Below, in pieces: positions 62,808-64,000 of a stretch of DNA of 64,000 nucleotides. Position 1 is the stretch's first letter; every line of letters begins with the position of its first letter. A model generated the notes under the pieces. The model did no database searches, had not been told where the DNA came from, and saw only the letters and a program-made list of their open reading frames with translations. Location of the stretch: positions 1 through 64,000 of the forward strand of contig DASZUG010000048.1 in assembly GCA_035547755.1 (NCBI GenBank). The letters run 5' to 3'. This DNA comes from Mesorhizobium_L sp035547755. Lineage in GTDB: Bacteria; Pseudomonadota; Alphaproteobacteria; Rhizobiales; Rhizobiaceae. Position numbers and translations under genes: made by a program.

Positions 62808-63602
62808 ATGTCGGAGAAGACCGAGTCAACCGCAATAGCCGCATCCTCACGCGATCATGTCGGCTCGCTCGGGAAAGGTCTCGCCGTGATGGAGGTCCTG
62901 GCGGCAAATCCGGCTGGCCTGACACTGACCGAAATGGCGGACAAGGCCGGATTGACGCGCGCGGGAGCCAGGCGCTTTCTTCTGACGCTCACCGCGACCG
63001 GCTATGCGACGCAGAACGGCCGGCGCTTCCAGCTTTCCGCGCGTCTCCTCACTGTCGCGCGAACGTGGCTGCAGGGCACACCGTTATGGACGTTCGCCGA
63101 ACCGATCATGCGCGAGCTTTCCGCCGCCTTCAACGAATCCTGCTCGGCCGCGATCCTTGGCGGCGAAGACGTCGTTTATGTCGCGAGGGCGCCGAGCCGC
63201 GCCATTCTTTCCGTTACGCTGCATGTCGGCACACGCTTGCCGGCCTATTGTACCTCAATGGGCAAAATCCTGCTCTCCAGCCTTGAAGAAGTGGAATTGG
63301 AAGCATTCCTGAAGAAAGCCGTCCTGACGCCCAACACGCCAAAGACCATCACCGATCCTTCGGCATTGCGCGATGCGATCGACAAAGTGCGCCGCGACGG
63401 CTTCGCCATCGCCGACGAGGAGTTGGAACTCGGTCTTCGCTCGATCGCCGTGCCGATCCGCGACGGAAGAGGAAGGATTGTCGCCGCGCTCAACATCTCT
63501 ACCCAGACCGCGCGCATGTCCGTTGCGGAGATGAAGCGCGACATCCTCCCGGCGTTGAGGGAGTCAGCGGCGAGGATCGAAAGCTATTTCCTCGTGCAGT
63601 AG
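62808..63602 (+). CDS. IclR-family regulator of the pca genes
   Basis: 264 aa. The N-terminal winged helix reads GLTLTEMADKAGLTRAGARRFLLTLTATGYA (about residues 43-73). The IclR effector domain has RLPAYCTSMGKILLSSL and the IADEELELGLRSIAVPIRDGRGRIVAALNIS segment. PcaR-type regulators respond to 3-oxoadipate. It is divergent from pcaI with 53 nt between. The ATG follows TTTTTAG with no ribosome-binding site, so it may be leaderless from a TGATAC -10. Confidence 0.9.
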   Translation: MSEKTESTAIAASSRDHVGSLGKGLAVMEVLAANPAGLTLTEMADKAGLTRAGARRFLLTLTATGYATQNGRRFQLSARLLTVARTWLQGTPLWTFAEPIMRELSAAFNESCSAAILGGEDVVYVARAPSRAILSVTLHVGTRLPAYCTSMGKILLSSLEEVELEAFLKKAVLTPNTPKTITDPSALRDAIDKVRRDGFAIADEELELGLRSIAVPIRDGRGRIVAALNISTQTARMSVAEMKRDILPALRESAARIESYFLVQ

Positions 63603-63621
63603 CCCGCTCTTCAATTGGTTT

Positions 63622-64000
63622 TCAAATGGCCGACGACTGCCGCGCCTCTTCCTCGATCGCCGCCTTCATGCCCTTTTTCAGCATGAGGGACAGATTATCT
63701 TTTACGGCATCGGTCCAAGGCTGGTGCCCGGTCAGTACGGCTGGAAACAATCCCGACAGGCTAAAAAGGGCAGCGACGATAGCGCCAGCATCGTTGCCAG
63801 CCCTATCCACTACCGACACGATCTCATTCTCGCGCGGGTCACGCAGTGCGTAGGGCTTACCAGCCTCGTCCCGCCCGAGCACATAACGCATCCAGGCTGC
63901 GACGGCAAAAGCGAAGGCGTCGAGTTTCTGCCCACGCTCCAGCGCAACCAATGCCGGTTCGAGCAGACGCTGCGGCAGTTTCTGCGTGCCGTCCATGGCG
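63622..64000 (-). CDS. Mannitol-dehydrogenase family protein, C-terminus (cut by window edge)
   Basis: The last about 126 residues of a protein entering from the right edge. The sequence LPQRLLEPALVALERGQKLDAFAFAVAAWMRYVLGRDEAG is characteristic of the C-terminal domain of mannitol/fructuronate dehydrogenases, which oxidise polyols or reduce fructuronate with NAD+. The Met at 63996 is internal, so the start is outside the window. The gene ends 19 nt from the convergent IclR gene. Confidence 0.82.
   Translation of the reverse strand, partial: AMDGTQKLPQRLLEPALVALERGQKLDAFAFAVAAWMRYVLGRDEAGKPYALRDPRENEIVSVVDRAGNDAGAIVAALFSLSGLFPAVLTGHQPWTDAVKDNLSLMLKKGMKAAIEEEARQSSAI

Overview
The window looks like chromosomal DNA of an alphaproteobacterium of the order Hyphomicrobiales (Rhizobiales). 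Signs are the high-GC, C/G-ending codon use, the three-gene transhydrogenase pntAA-pntAB-pntB next to a small aa3-type oxidase subunit IV, the catabolic gene content, and several families of paired palindromic repeats of the kind common in rhizobial genomes. I cannot name the genus. I saw no rRNA, tRNA, CRISPR array, phage or plasmid genes. The only mobile-element gene is the first 17 codons of an IS630-type transposase at the left edge.

Layout. 1-4085: IS630 fragment, palindromic repeat, terminator, then the minus-strand pntAA-pntAB-pntB operon, a cox subunit IV and a 47-aa DUF3096-type membrane protein. 4166-13274 (minus): a FeeM-like acyltransferase, a GGDEF-EAL membrane protein, a 1159-aa indolepyruvate:ferredoxin oxidoreductase, an MgtC-family protein, a small lipoprotein and a CGNR zinc-finger regulator. 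13363-20636: an orphan LivH-type permease, TRAP permeases, a PQQ dehydrogenase with a separately encoded membrane anchor, and a TRAP binding protein. 20857-23268: a class I glutamine-amidotransferase-like hydrolase and nitrile hydratase alpha, beta and accessory genes. 23273-28961: LacI regulator plus 2-hydroxyacid dehydrogenase, MarR regulator, CobW GTPase plus WD40 protein, and UdgX.

29027-43566 is a purine-degradation island. The minus-strand unit is puuD-guaD-glycerate kinase. A divergent LysR gene and a BrnT/BrnA toxin-antitoxin pair follow. Then come minus-strand uraH-xdhA-xdhB-xdhC and, divergently, a puuE-uraD fusion, ureidoglycine aminohydrolase, allA and a nucleoside deaminase. Together they take guanine and xanthine through urate and allantoin to glyoxylate, with glycerate kinase placed to help assimilate the glyoxylate carbon. 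Allantoate amidohydrolase and urea use are not in the window. 43727-50628 is a peptide/opine-type ABC importer with two paralogous binding proteins, followed by an alkaline-phosphatase-superfamily enzyme.

51520-60138 is a carnitine/gamma-butyrobetaine type catabolic operon on the minus strand: BKACE, carnitine dehydrogenase, acyl-CoA dehydrogenase, NDP-forming CoA ligase, CaiD-like hydratase and alpha/beta hydrolase, with a CdhR/GlxA-type regulator divergent. 60151-63602 holds pcaF, pcaJ, pcaI and an IclR regulator with a clear inverted-repeat operator. The right edge has the C-terminus of a mannitol-dehydrogenase family enzyme.

The most unusual observation is that pairs of inverted palindromic repeats sit in the purine and carnitine regions and are read in frame as protein. 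One pair lies inside xdhC, one inside the CoA ligase. Others supply the C-termini of the ligase and glycerate kinase, and one supplies the ligase ribosome-binding site. Other points of note are the split membrane PQQ dehydrogenase, a 20-bp perfect palindrome in front of a LacI gene that lacks a standard start codon, an apparently leaderless CGNR regulator gene under an inverted repeat, and a brnT gene with a probable frameshift.
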